From: Haemonchus contortus
Taxonomy: Eukaryota; Nematoda; Chromadorea; Rhabditida; Trichostrongylidae
Reading direction: 5' to 3'
Assembly: GCA_000469685.2 (NCBI GenBank)
Contig: LS997565.1
Span: 38,493,519 to 38,557,518, forward strand
DNA: 64,000 nucleotides
The notes below the pieces were generated by a model. It was given only the letters and a program-made list of their open reading frames with translations, had not been told where the DNA came from and ran no database searches. Position 1 is the stretch's first letter. Every line of letters starts with the position of its first letter. Below, one piece after another: positions 24,601 through 34,344 of the stretch. The position numbers and the translations under genes were made by a program.

Positions 24601-27600
24601 CAGCTTTCTTGGGAATTTACATTTAAGGAGTTGATTTCGAAAGGCTCTCTGTGGTTCGATCCGTTTTTCATGCTATGTATAATGAGAGATATTGCAGAGG
24701 TACTCGATTCCAAAACAATTCATACTATTGTACATACCTACAGTATCCCTTCAAACAAGCACAAATATCTATATTGTAGGGGCTTCGATTTCTCCACAAC
24801 TCATTCATCTCATCCCATGGTCGTCTTCGTTCAGACTGTTGCCTAGTAACTGACAGTTGGCAAGTTAAAGTATCCGACTACGGTACCGGATCATTGCGCG
24901 AAGATGACCGTCTCATGAAGAAACGTGAGCATTCTTGGAACATTTAGCTGTGAATGGAAATATAATGAAGAAAACCATATCCGAGTGCTTTCCGAAAGTG
25001 CTAAAACCGGCTAGAACTCTGAACATCTATGAGGGCTAATCTATTCAATATTGCATAGAGATCAGCATGTAATAAAGAAGAGGAAGCTTCAGTCGGTAAT
25101 CAATCTCATTCTAGAATTCACTCTCACATTCAACTCCAATCAGAATTGCAGTGGTGTAGTGAACGCTATGCGACCTAGCTGGCGCTTTGAAGTATTCAGC
25201 CGATGTTCAAGCCCCCGTTTTTATTCTCTCAGACGAGTCTGGATACAACTAGCGATGGGTGGAAGGCTTGATCGGTTCGAAAGAGTATCAGTCCAGTAAT
25301 CGTTCCCTTGGCTATGCATGTGTGATAGTGCGCCACTTGCTACTGCACCACATCCGTCTGTAGGAAATAAATTTTACAGAAAAAGAATCAACCTCTCAAA
25401 AAGTGGTATAATGGGTTTTGGCAGATCGAAAAATAGCTAGACAACGAAATTACATAAATATAGATTGGCTATATGAGTAGTGCTCTAATCGGAATTATTC
25501 ATTTTGAGGATTGCTGTGGATGGCCCCCGAACATATACGGTCTTCCGACACTTCAACGAAAAGCTCTAAGGAAGGCGACATTTATTCATTCGCTATTATC
25601 GCCTCTGAGGTCGTTACGCGAAAGCCGGCATGGGGCCTGAATGAGCGAAAAGAGCGAACAGATGGTAAGAAAAAGAAATTTCAAAAGCGTACCCACTATC
25701 CCATATTTTAATCCAACTTGCCATTTTAGAGCTGCTTTATTTGCTGAAGAAGGGAGGACATGCGCCACCACGACCAGAACTCAACACTGATGGCGAAGTT
25801 AATGTTGCGCTGGTAAATGCTGTTATGATTCGCTACAAAGAGTTCGCATTACAGACTTCGGAATCTCCTATATTTGGTGTTCCCGGCCTGACTACAACGT
25901 GATAAAATCTAATTCCACTGCTTTCTTCAGTCCTTCAACTATCCTACTATATATAACGCGCTAAGTGTGTCTGTTGGTTTGTCTGTCTGTGTGTGTGTGT
26001 GTAGTTGTGTGTTTGACCGGAAATTCATAACTCCGGTTCCCGTCGACCTAGAGAGTTCAAATTTGGTACGTGTAAGGGGGGCAGGATGGGAACACTCATG
26101 GTGGGTGGTGGGGCCGGACTCCGCTCACAGGGGGCGGGGTTTGTGCGAAATAAATGTTTGAGCGGAAAGTCATAACTTCTGTCCCCGTCGACCTAGAGAG
26201 TTCAAATTTGGTAGGTGTAAGGGGGGCAGGATGGGAACACTAATGGTGGGTGGTGGGGCCGGACTCCGCCCACAGGGGGCGGGGTTTGTGCGAAATAAAT
26301 GTTTGAGCGGAAAGTCATAACTTCTGTCCCCGTCGACCTAGAGAGTTCAAATTTGGTAGGTGTAAGGGGGGCAGGATGGGAACACTAATGGTGGGTGGCG
26401 GAGCCGGACTCCGCCCACAGGGGGCGGGGTTTGTGTGAAAAACTTAAACTTGGACCTGGAGCGTTCAAATTTGGTAGGAGTACAGGCGGCAGGGTGGAAA
26501 CACTTATGGTGGGTGGCAGGACCGGACTCCGCCCACAAGGGGCGGGGTTTGTGTGAAAAACTTAAACTTGGACCTAGAGCGTTCAAATTTGGTAGGAGTA
26601 CAGGGGGCAGGGTGGAAACACTTATGGTGGGTGGCAGGACCGGACTCCGCCCACAAGGGGCGGGGTTTGTGTGAAAAACTTAAACTTGGACCTAGAGCGT
26701 TCAAATTTGGTAGGAATACAGGGGGCAGGGTGGAAACACTTATGGTGGGTGACAGGACCGGACTCCGCCCACAGGGGGCGGGGTTTGTGTGAAAAACTTT
26801 AACTTGGACCTAGAGCGTTCAAATTTGGTTGGAGTACAGATGGCAGGATGGAAACACTTATGATGGAAGGCAGGGCCGGACTCTGCGCACAATGGGGGGG
26901 GGGGGGGGTTTGAGCGAAAAATCATAACTCCTCAGGGGTGCAGGGCTTATAGAGATGTCAAAATAGTCCTAGAGCGGTCAAACTTAGTAGGAATACAGGA
27001 AGCAGGATAGGAACACTGATGATAGGTTGCAAGACCAAACTCCGCCCCAAAGGACTGGGCGAGAATAAATACGGTTAGTTCGGACCCAGACCGTTGAAGC
27101 TTGAAGGCACAAGGAGTTGGCTGGGAACATTGATGGTAGCTAACATAGTAGACTCAGCCGCGATGAAGTGTCTGAATAATTTTTTCTCTAAATAATCGCT
27201 TTTGTGATATAATGCGATGTTCTATTCGGACACAGCGAAGATGGCTTACAGAAGGAATCGCTCACAATTTGAAGCTAATACTGAGGGTGTACAGCTTTTA
27301 AAGAAAAAGTAGAATCCGAAGTGCTATTTGCGCATAGCAAATTTTTCAGAGGAAAGAGGAGCGCCCGGCGTAGCCGGGCGAACCCATTAGAAGGAGGGAC
27401 GCCCGGCGTTAGCTGGGCGGCCCGACTGGTTCCTTACATATTTGGAGAGCTGGAGGAAAAGGTTGAAAAATGACCCGAGGGTTAGAGATAACGGTTACTG
27501 TAGCCTTATCTAAATCGTTTCAAGCTTCACTGACGTCACCTTCCTCAAGTACATAAGCGAGGTGATAAGTGCGGGTGATGTGGGTGCGTGCAGGTGAGCA

Positions 27601-30519
27601 AGCATGGGCACACGCATGTATGTATGTACTATGTATGTATGTATGTATGTATGTCTATATGCATGTATGGTGAGTAGTGCTCTCTTTTAATTGGAATACT
27701 TATTGTTTTGAATCAGCATAGAAAGGTCTGATCAACTCATGGCCTTAAAGTGAGCTCGCACTTTGCAGCTCCATCTCATACGTGATTGCTGGAGCGAAAA
27801 GCCAGGTGATCGACCGGATGCTGCTACACTGTGCAAAATCTTGAAGGTGAGAGCATGTTTGAAGTGGAATCTGACTCAGGAACAGCATCTTGGAAATTTG
27901 CTCAGAGGCGTTGTTTCGTTTAGTCAATGATGCCAGATACAAAGAGTAACCTGATGGACCACATGTTCACTATGCTGGAGGACTACACGACTACCTTAGA
28001 GTTAGATGTTGAGGAAAGAACGAAGCAATTGAAGGAAGAAAAGAAGAAAGCTGACATACTTCTGGGTAGAATGTTACCAAGGTGAGAACTTATTTCCAAA
28101 TTCAAACGATTTGGGAAACGATTCTACGGAATCTTGATGGAAGGTTAAAACTTCCAAATTAAAGAAAATTGTGTTTCTTGATGTCTACATCTCTCCCTTA
28201 TAACCCGAAAACTACACTCCTACTCATTCCTTTGAAAACAACACCTCAGTCTCCGTTCTCTCACCCCATCAGCAAAGCTAAGCGTTGAAGCTCCTTTGCG
28301 AGCCTGTACAATCTCTCCAATGGGTTCATCTGAGTGATCATTATGGTTCCATTGGTTCTTAAGCTGAATATGGTTTCAACGATTACTTGTAAATTGCAGG
28401 CAAGTGGCAGATCGCCTGAAACTGGGCCAGACAGTCGAACCTGAGAGTTTTGACAGCGTCACTGTGTTCTTCTCCGATGTCGTCAAATTCACTCAGTTAG
28501 CCGCCAAATGCACACCTTTTCAAGTATGTCCTTCCATTTTATTACTCTCCAGGGTCTAATGAACATTCATGCCTCTCCATTGCAGATTGTAAATCTTCTC
28601 AACGACCTGTACAATGGATTCGATTCAATTATTGAGGAGCATTCCGTATACAAGGTGAAGAATTCGTAAAGACTGAAATTTTCCTTTTTCTAGAAATCGA
28701 ACACTGTGCTATTTTCGACAACCGCGAAAAGCTTGCCACAGAATTGAATCCTCCACAGAGAATTCCGGGCAGAAGATTCATTGACGAAGGACCCAATAAG
28801 GGACGAAAGTCGACCACCAAGCCCATCGCTGCCCCAAATTCCTAAGAGAAGCGGATTTAGAATCTGAAGAGGTTCATGGCACTCAATGCATCCAGCTGAT
28901 AAATCCCAATACTGCAAATCGTCCAAGACCTTCCCTCATCACCATCACTTTGCTCAACTTTAGAAATGATTGCTCCGAAGTCTTGGAATTTTCGCGGCCT
29001 TTCTAATTTCCTTCACCTTCGATCCACTGCTTTGCGCTTTGACACTGTTACCCATACAAATGCATGAAATTATCGCGAAGACGATAGATAGAGATGATTC
29101 TCATTGACAAGGGAAACAAGTAGATTCCAAAGCTAATAAAAATGTCTTTATCAGGTGGAATCGATTGGTGATGGATACTTGTGCGTCTCTGGTCTGCCAG
29201 TGAGGAATGGTCATGAACACATCAGAGAAATAGCCGAGCTCTCTATATCTTTTATGAAGTTTGTTGACGAGTTCAGGATATCGGCTCTTCCAAGAGAAAG
29301 AGTTCAACTTCGGATTGGTGTAAACTCAGGTAAGTACTCAACAAACTCTCTGTCTACTCAAGGTAATGAACTTCTGCGATGCTTCAGAAGTGAGGCAGCC
29401 ACATATTACTCCTTGAGCTAAGGGTGATTGGAATAATGTAGAATTCCAGCGCATCGCTACCCGTTTGCATTTGATTCTTTGAAGATCTTCTTACTTTCTT
29501 TTTTGAACAGATTGATTTGTCAGGAAACAAAGTTCCATTGAGAAAAACTGTAAATCGCACAGGTCCATGTGTAGCTGGTGTCGTCGGCCTAAGTATGCCA
29601 CGATATTGCCTCTTCGGAGACACTGTGAACACATCATCACGGATGGAAAGCAATGGAAAACGTGGGATTTCTCTACATTGATTGTTATTAAGCCTAGAGA
29701 TTCGGTAGCAATCATAATTGACTCTGTAACACTCGAGCTCATTCAGCTGGTCTCACTCATATGTCCAAAGAAGCGCACGATCTGCTTGTCAAGGAATACA
29801 GAGCAGATTATGAGACACAGTTAAGAGGAGAAGTTATTATAAAGGTAAGGCTCTGACATCTCACACTCGAGCTCATGCAAAGGTCCCTGGATGTCAATGG
29901 CATGATCCCAAATAACCGCCTCGCTTAATTAATCGCTGAAGTTCTCAATTGGCTGAAACATTTGATGCTTCTTTCCGGCTTAACATCAAACTTCTACCGA
30001 ATAGTATTATTGACTGCCGCCCATTATAACCTTTTGGGTAAATTTGTCTCGCTCCTTCACTGGATCGCACCACGGTAGAATTTCTGGGATGAAAAGCGAC
30101 CGCATTCTAACTAGCCCACTTTTGAACATGCGTTTCAACTGTGTATACAATAATATTTTAATTTCCCTCTTCTCGTTTCACTAGGGCTGTGAAGGAATAG
30201 GAAGCATTCGCCGTATGCAATACGGACAAACACTGAGTCGGACACTGTAGCATACACAGTATCTTTTCAGGGAAAAGGCGTAATGGAAACATATTGGTTA
30301 ATTGGCCGCCGCAGTGCTTCATCTTCTGCTCCTGTAATTGAGGAGAATGCTCATGACGAAAAGGAGGAAGAAGTAATCAAGCGACAAGATGAACCACCAA
30401 ACCCACCTACAAATGATGATAATGCAGTCGAGAAGACGCCGCCGTTAACTCCGGACACCGGTTCGATAGATGCAATGTACAGAAACTATTTGCGTAACAA
30501 TACTATAGAAGCTTCTTAG
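3660..30519 (+). CDS. Receptor-type guanylate cyclase (28 exons, complete)
   Basis: This is a single-pass membrane receptor predicted to make cGMP from GTP. The exons are 3660-3734, 3806-3936, 5392-5501, 6716-6848, 8891-9002, 9060-9174, 9567-9689, 12832-12923, 13008-13136, 16721-16859, 18364-18488, 18560-18621, 18672-18818, 22153-22231, 23960-24130, 24449-24553, 24628-24699, 24780-24924, 25509-25664, 25730-25812, 27769-27846, 27924-28081, 28400-28523, 28586-28654, 29155-29329, 29563-29661, 29747-29844 and 30271-30519. All phases agree (1117 aa). A signal peptide ([15 protein letters not shown]) precedes an ANF-receptor-like ectodomain ([32 protein letters not shown]). The transmembrane helix is at about 474-497. 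The kinase-homology domain (525-794) lacks HRD and has DYG for DFG, so it is a pseudokinase. A coiled linker leads to the cyclase domain, with metal-binding D873 and D917, guanine-selecting E913 and C985, and N992/R996 all present. The acidic tail follows from about 1045. The closest C. elegans gcy gene cannot be assigned by eye. Confidence 0.92.
5180..5335 (+). repeat. Possible tRNA-derived repeat with B-box
   Basis: GGTTCGACTCC, a perfect RNA polymerase III B-box, lies near 5283 and is preceded by a GGAAAGCACGAG stretch. The T-stem pairs only partly, so this is not a functional tRNA. It lies in cyclase intron 2. The boundaries are uncertain. Confidence 0.3.
5938..6140 (-). repeat. tRNA-derived SINE copy (degenerate)
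   Basis: It shares the segment AATCTATCCCGTCAGAGGGA, GCGCCCCCGCA and the CGTGCGTG stretch with the better copy at 30633-30937. It lies in cyclase intron 3. The tRNA-like end is decayed. Confidence 0.5.
6896..8497. mobile_element. Palindromic Tc1-like fold-back element
   Basis: The ends are perfect inverted repeats (CAGTGTGTTTCAAAAGTATG at left, its complement at right), flanked by TA on both sides as expected for Tc1/mariner target duplication. The inverted similarity continues inward for about 700 bp per arm. Each arm encodes the same N-terminal transposase segment in opposite orientation: 7238-7563 on + and 7840-8160 on -. Motifs are [17 protein letters not shown], a paired HTH typical of Tc1/Tc3. 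No DDE catalytic domain is present, so the element is non-autonomous. It lies in cyclase intron 4. Confidence 0.85.
10084..11363 (-). mobile_element. mariner element, decayed
   Basis: Terminal inverted repeats beginning TTGGGTTGTCCGAAAAGTTC at left, with the complement at right, are flanked by TA. The best surviving transposase segment is 10140-10520 on the minus strand. It contains [19 protein letters not shown] and [17 protein letters not shown], matching the mariner catalytic core. Of the usual D,D34D triad, the second Asp (normally in HDNARPH) is replaced and the third is Glu. The N-terminal half is not readable. It is inactive and lies in cyclase intron 7. Confidence 0.85.
12040..12575 (-). 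mobile_element. Helitron-like minisatellite element, copy B (minus)
   Basis: Read on the minus strand, it begins at about 12575 with a TACTATATATATTAC head. Two CAGA-type microsatellite blocks with AAGCGCTT(G/T)... follow, then internal sequence resembling 56860-57010 (for example GGAGCGTTCTCGCA and CATAGCTCGATTCAAC). A near-perfect inverted repeat of about 25 bp around 12355-12405 (CCTACTTTGCGTGCTCCAC) forms a hairpin. It lies in the same long cyclase intron as the mariner at 10084-11363. Confidence 0.5.
13824..15775. repeat. Inverted pair of tRNA-derived repeats
   Basis: The left arm (about 13824-14156) and right arm (about 15446-15775) are inverted copies. Both start from AAGGGAAGGATACT(A/T)GGTCG next to TCGTCTAA. 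Each arm holds a tRNA-like segment. The left one is on + at 14024-14092, with A-box-like GTGGCTAGTGTGG and B-box GGTTCGAATTC. The right one is on - at about 15505-15580, with B-box GGTTCGATTCC and a perfect 5-bp T-stem (CAAGG/CCTTG). The 1.3 kb between the arms has no recognisable coding sequence; the ORF at 14497-14760 matches no family I know. It lies in the intron between cyclase exons 9 and 10. Confidence 0.65.
19337..19376 (-). ncRNA. Hammerhead-ribozyme-like motif, left PLE flank
   Basis: On the minus strand the order is TAGGTT, CTGAAGA, A, GGCG-ACTC-CGCC (stem II hairpin), GAAA, CGTC, AGCCTA. Stem I pairs TAGGTT with AGCCTA, including one G-U wobble. The minimal ACGT stem III is the type known from dimer-forming PLE hammerheads. 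One extra A follows the CUGANGA core, so cleavage activity is not certain. Confidence 0.7.
21938..21977 (+). ncRNA. Hammerhead-ribozyme-like motif, right PLE flank
   Basis: The order is TAGGCT, CTGAAGA, A, GGCG-ACTC-CGCC, GAAA, CGTC, AGCCTA. Stem I is a perfect 6-bp helix (TAGGCT/AGCCTA). Stem II is a perfect 4-bp helix. The predicted cleavage site follows the GUC at 21969-21971. This is the type I arrangement (open at stem I). Penelope-like elements are known to carry hammerheads, so context supports the call. The extra A at 21951 is the only core irregularity. Confidence 0.75.
22485..23738 (+). mobile_element. mariner element, frameshifted transposase
   Basis: The ends TTGGGTTGTCCAAAAAACCC and its near complement are flanked by TA (22483-22484 and 23739-23740). 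The transposase starts at 22643. It has an HTH region, then RDESW (first Asp), HDNARPH (second) and APSDYHLF (third), with 34 residues between the second and third, the mariner D,D34D signature. The reading frame changes twice, near 23140 and near 23320, and ends at 23664. Catalytic residues survive but no single ORF does. Its ends and core resemble hookworm bandit-type mariners, by inference only. It lies in the cyclase intron between exons 14 and 15. Confidence 0.88.
25125..25375 (-). repeat. tRNA-derived SINE copy
   Basis: It is similar along its length to 30690-30930. Shared stretches include CAGCCGATGT, GACGAGTC(T/C)GG, GGATGGAAGGCTTG-like and GTGATA(G/T)...GCGCCACT. The B-box region is decayed (GATCGGTTCGAAAG at the corresponding site). 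It lies in the intron after cyclase exon 18. Confidence 0.55.
25940..27150 (+). mobile_element. Helitron-like element with 146/118-bp tandem repeats, copy C
   Basis: The head is ATCCTACTATATATAACGCG, then CTAAGTGTGTCTG and a TG microsatellite. Tandem units follow. The first two are about 146 bp (GGACTCCGC recurring near 26115, 26261 and 26406). Several of exactly 118 bp follow (26406, 26524, 26642, 26760), each with TTCAAATTTGGTAGGAGTAC and a CCGCCCACA...GGGGCGGGG hairpin. A 15-16 bp poly-G run sits near 26895. The overlapping repeat ORFs on both strands are not genes. It lies in the intron between cyclase exons 20 and 21. Confidence 0.7.
27601..27672. repeat. (ATGT)n microsatellite
   Basis: There are short tandem ATGT/TATG units within a cyclase intron, with one interruption (ACTATG) and a CATGCATG-like edge. 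Confidence 0.85.
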
Positions 30520-30568
30520 TTTCCGGCATTATTTGCTAACTATATCTCTGTACATTGTAATCATTTGT

Positions 30569-30574
30569 AATAAA
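30569..30574 (+). terminator. Poly(A) signal of the guanylate cyclase
   Basis: AATAAA lies 50 bases after the stop codon, the usual distance for nematode 3' ends. The same neighbourhood in the paralogous flank at 13-25 reads GATAAAA. Confidence 0.7.
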
Positions 30575-30632
30575 AAGTTCTAGTTCGTTTTTCTCGTGTT
30601 TATTAGGGGGCGAAAGTGTCACTCATGTATAA

Positions 30633-30937
30633 AGGTTAAAGAATAAAGTTTTTGGCGCTAATCAATCCCGTCTGAGGGATGCGCCCCCGCACTCGACTTC
30701 CATTCAGAATCGTAGTGGCGTAATGAGTGCGTATGTGGCCTATACAATGACTTGCGGTGGCCAGCCGATGTACAAGTCGGTGCTTTTAACCTCCCGGACG
30801 AGTCCGGCACCAATTTACCGACCCCGGAGGGATGGAAGGCTTGGTTGGAATGGGCGGGCATCGATCCGGGATTCGAACCCCTGACCGTGCGTGTGATATA
30901 ATGCGCCACTCGCCACTACACCACCTCCGCCCCTATT
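30633..30937 (-). mobile_element. tRNA-derived SINE with target-site duplication
   Basis: A direct repeat ACTCATGTATAA at 30621-30632 and 30938-30949 borders this ~305-bp unit. On the minus strand the tRNA-like head starts at the right end. It has an A-box-like GGTGTAGTGGCGAGTGG and a perfect B-box GGTTCGAATCC. The acceptor and T stems are only partly pairable, so it is not a working tRNA. The orthologous site at window start (about 90-115) has no insertion. Confidence 0.8.
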
Positions 30938-31286
30938 ACTCATGTATAATTCAAAGAATTCACAAGGTTGGCGATCAATGGACAAAACTTCAGTCTGAGA
31001 CGGTACTCGAACCCGTACTTGTACGAATAGGAAGCAATCTTGGGCCCATTGTCCAGCTGGAATTTCTATTCAACGTTATAATCCTCAAAAGTTTGAAAGC
31101 AGTGTCTAGCGAGTTTTTAACTTGATAGTTCCCTTTTACATATAGTAGAGTGATTGATAGGAAATCCTGTATTTACTCTCGTACCCTATATCCTCCGGAC
31201 ATAATGAGGCACATGTTAATTATGGTTGTATAATAATACAATTTTACATCAATGGTCATCTCTACCTTGCCGACTTTTCATTTCAG

Positions 31287-32405
31287 ATTGAAAAATTGTT
31301 GACAGACTTGCTCACAGTAAAAGGTAAGGCTTCTGTGAATACTTTGAGAATTTAAGGCTTCCAAACAAGGTTTTCAATTGGAGGCTCTGCAGAATTAGAA
31401 TGAAAACAATCTTTGGCATTGCTTAGGGACCTCGTATCTGGGGGAAGTGACGTGTGGGAAATTGTGGAATCGCTTTCACAATACCTTTTCCAGACATACA
31501 GTCGAATGTGGCTGAAGAGTTTTGCGCAAACCGATCGGAGGAAGAATCCCTTGTACCTGAAAGTTTTTTTACTTCGAAAGTTGTCGTTAATTCTACTCAA
31601 AGAAATGCGACGAAGGGATCCCGTTCGGAGCTGTGTCAACTATAAGTCCCAGAAGTCTCACTGACATGAGAGCACAAAACTATGTCACTCCGAAGTAGAG
31701 GGAGATGTGAAAGGTCTCAGTGATGTGGCTTGTAAGGATTTTGGCAATCTGATTTGAACAATAAGAGCACTGTTTGCTTTTCAGGAGCCGGCCAGTGGCC
31801 TCACCAAAGATATGTAGAACGTCTAAATTTTCACTAGTCACCCCAGTGGAATAAGAGAAAATGTGTTGTGTATTGGTAGAAGGTATAGTGTTTTGCTGCG
31901 ATGTAAGTTTTCATGACTGAATCGAACAGCGATTCCTGCAAAAAGTGCAGATTTGCTGGATGATGACTTCAACATAGCTGCTGGAAGTATAAGTCAAGAA
32001 TATGACCTGATTTCCCTTCTTATAAAAAATACACAGAATATCTCTACTCATTAAAGCTGTCTCAATCCATATCTCCTATCAAGATTACTGATCCAAAGGG
32101 AAGTAATGTGTGCTGTTGTGCTGGTGATCGGGAACTTTCCACAATATCACAATATCCACACAATCAAGAAAAAATGTGATGTTAGTGTTCAAACAGATGT
32201 TCTGGAATCTTTTCCATTTAAACAGATGGATTGGGATCCAATTCTACTTATTGGAGGAGTAAGTTGTTCCCGAAATGCCTCCAACGATGAATTCTTCCGC
32301 ATCATTGATTTTACTACCGCAACCTTCAACGAGATAGGGCGACTAACGAGATTGGGACCTCCCTACGTAGTCGTGCTGAAGTCTGACGATGCCACTACAG
32401 TGTGA
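31287..32405 (+). CDS. Possible gene fragment with kelch-like exon
   Basis: The exon-like segment 32169-32402 translates to DWDPILLIGG followed by RIIDFTTATFNEIGRLTRLG. This resembles one kelch repeat (hydrophobic ...GG, then YD..T..W...). Splice-bounded, protein-like stretches also occur at 31287-31325, about 31500-31635 and about 31930-32050 (AIPAKSADLLDDDFNIAAG). I cannot join them into one frame, and no start codon or domain is secure. It may be a decayed gene. Confidence 0.3.
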
Positions 32406-32774
32406 CCTCCCGATACACCCAGTCTTTCCACCTACTTCTATCGTTAATCAATCAATGACTGCTGCATTTCATTACCTCCTTCCCCTTGCCCTACCCCACA
32501 AACTCGCGAGAATGTTCAGCCTTTCAACCTAAAAACGAGGAAGTTAATCAACATCTGCAGTGTTCGGATGAGAAGCTCTTTCTCCCTCATAACGGTGACG
32601 ACTAAGTGCCTGCAGTTGAAAGAAATCGTCGTTTACTTGGGACTAGGAAGGGGAGAGGGTGAAGTACTTTACATCAGTTACGCTCTCTAAACTCTTAACT
32701 ATAGATTGCCAACCGTTCAAACCAAAATCATCACAAACAAAAATGGTTAATGTAGTTAAGAATTGATCAATAAA

Positions 32775-32900
32775 AAACTTCGGTACTAATCAATAGCGTT
32801 TTCGAGATGCGCCCTGCTTCCGTCTTACATTCAGAGCAGTAGCCGTGTTTTGAATGCGTATGTGGCCTGCTCAAAGAATTGCGGTTGCTAGTCCATGTAC
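32775..32900 (-). repeat. Truncated tRNA-derived SINE copy
   Basis: It matches the tRNA-distal part of the SINE at 30633-30937: TACTAATCAAT, GATGCGCCC and GCGTATGTGGCCT in the same order. The tRNA-like head is missing. Confidence 0.55.
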
Positions 32901-34340
32901 CCTAAGAACTCTTAGTTGCTATTCTCTTAGTTGCTATTCTCATAGGATATCAACCCTGAACCAATAGGACTCTGAGCAAATTAATTAGGTGAATATGGGC
33001 AGCCCACTAAGCTCTGGACTTCGGGTAGAAGCTCTGTCGCAAAAGAGTTACCCACATTTGCCCAGTATTGAGTCGAGTAGTTTAAATATTTCTACCACAT
33101 TCACATCATCATGATAAATTGAATTTTTCTACGATACTATTCACAATTTCTACAAACTTCTGTCATCAACCTAAGGTTGGTTGTTTTGCAAATATGTTGA
33201 ATAAGCTCCACTTGGTTTTATAAATCAAACAGAACCTTTTTCGTTCTCCCAGAAAATCTGGCGTAACAATAGGTAGCAGTTCGTTCTTACGGCATTACAT
33301 CGTGGTTTGCACGTGTGTCTTATCAACAATTGATCGAAAACAACCTACCCAATACCAAAGACCACCATGCCTGCCAGTTCTCGTTATAGATGGGCAAAGG
33401 AGACCCTATCAACGTTCTTTGGATTACTAGAAGGCATTGCACCCAATTACATTCATGGCTCCTCATTGGCTTCACTTTACTCGTCCTCCTCCTTCAATCA
33501 TGGTTATTTTCCCTATTTTCCTAGTGAAATCGCCTCCATCCTCCCATCTGCTCTTGCTCAGTTTTATAGAAAAAATCGAATTTTTCTTTGACGCAATTAT
33601 TTCAAGCAGCCCCCTACCTTGACGGATCATTGTTTCAATCGTCAATGTTGATATCATTTCTAGCGACTTTATGACTTTTGCGATGATATCGCGGAAAGAG
33701 ATAGCCAAAGTGCATGACAACAATCAATTTAGTTCTGGTGTATGCCATGAATTTGACTTCCTCCAGAATTGGAGCTTATATGATTGATTTCATGGGCCCT
33801 ACATTGACTTGACCATTTTAGCAAATGGGTACCTGGTTGCACCGACTGAAAGGCGAATCTGAGAAGACGCTATAGCCTGAGTATATCCGACAAACTTCCA
33901 CTGTATAGACCGAGCTTCTTGCGCCCGTAGCGGGGATATCCGAGCCGAATGCTTCTCCCTAGGTTGCTCTCTTGTGTAGAACCAATATCTACGAAAAGAA
34001 AGTTGAAATGTCGAGCAGATCACCGTACGGACTTTTCCATTCACAACTCTTTCATCACACAGCTATATCTACTACAGAGTGGACCCCTCCCAACTCTTCG
34101 TCTCCAAAAGGTTAACATTGTATCGTTCTGTTCCCTCTTTGCCCATTTCACGCTCTCCAACAGGTCAGATATACTTCTTTTTTCTAGGGGCCCCACTATG
34201 CTGGCTTGATGCAGACTTGTGTTGACCCTCCTTTTGGATTTCCACAATTTTATAAAGCTGTCAAGTATTCCTTCTCAGAAAAGTTCAGTAACTCATGTCT
34301 CAGATTAAGGATTTTACTCCCCGTTGAGAAATCACATGCT
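32901..34340. other. Intergenic, no supported gene
   Basis: ORFs occur on both strands but overlap one another and have no recognisable motif. Minus-strand ORFs at 33799-34044 and 34041-34247 are basic and protein-like in parts, but lack splice or family support. Confidence 0.4.
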
Positions 34341-34344
34341 CTTA

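Noticed and set aside
26347..26925. Serial 60-79 aa ORFs on both strands with repeating sequence
   Set aside because: They are translations of the 118-bp minisatellite units. The same peptide recurs with the period of the repeat on both strands.
28690..28926. Minus-strand ORF in a cyclase intron
   Set aside because: Two overlapping minus-strand frames are open, with no family resemblance and no splice context, so I treat it as intronic chance or an unknown repeat.
30840..30930. A functional tRNA gene
   Set aside because: The A- and B-boxes are good, but the acceptor and anticodon arms do not fold, and a target-site duplication brackets a 305-bp SINE.
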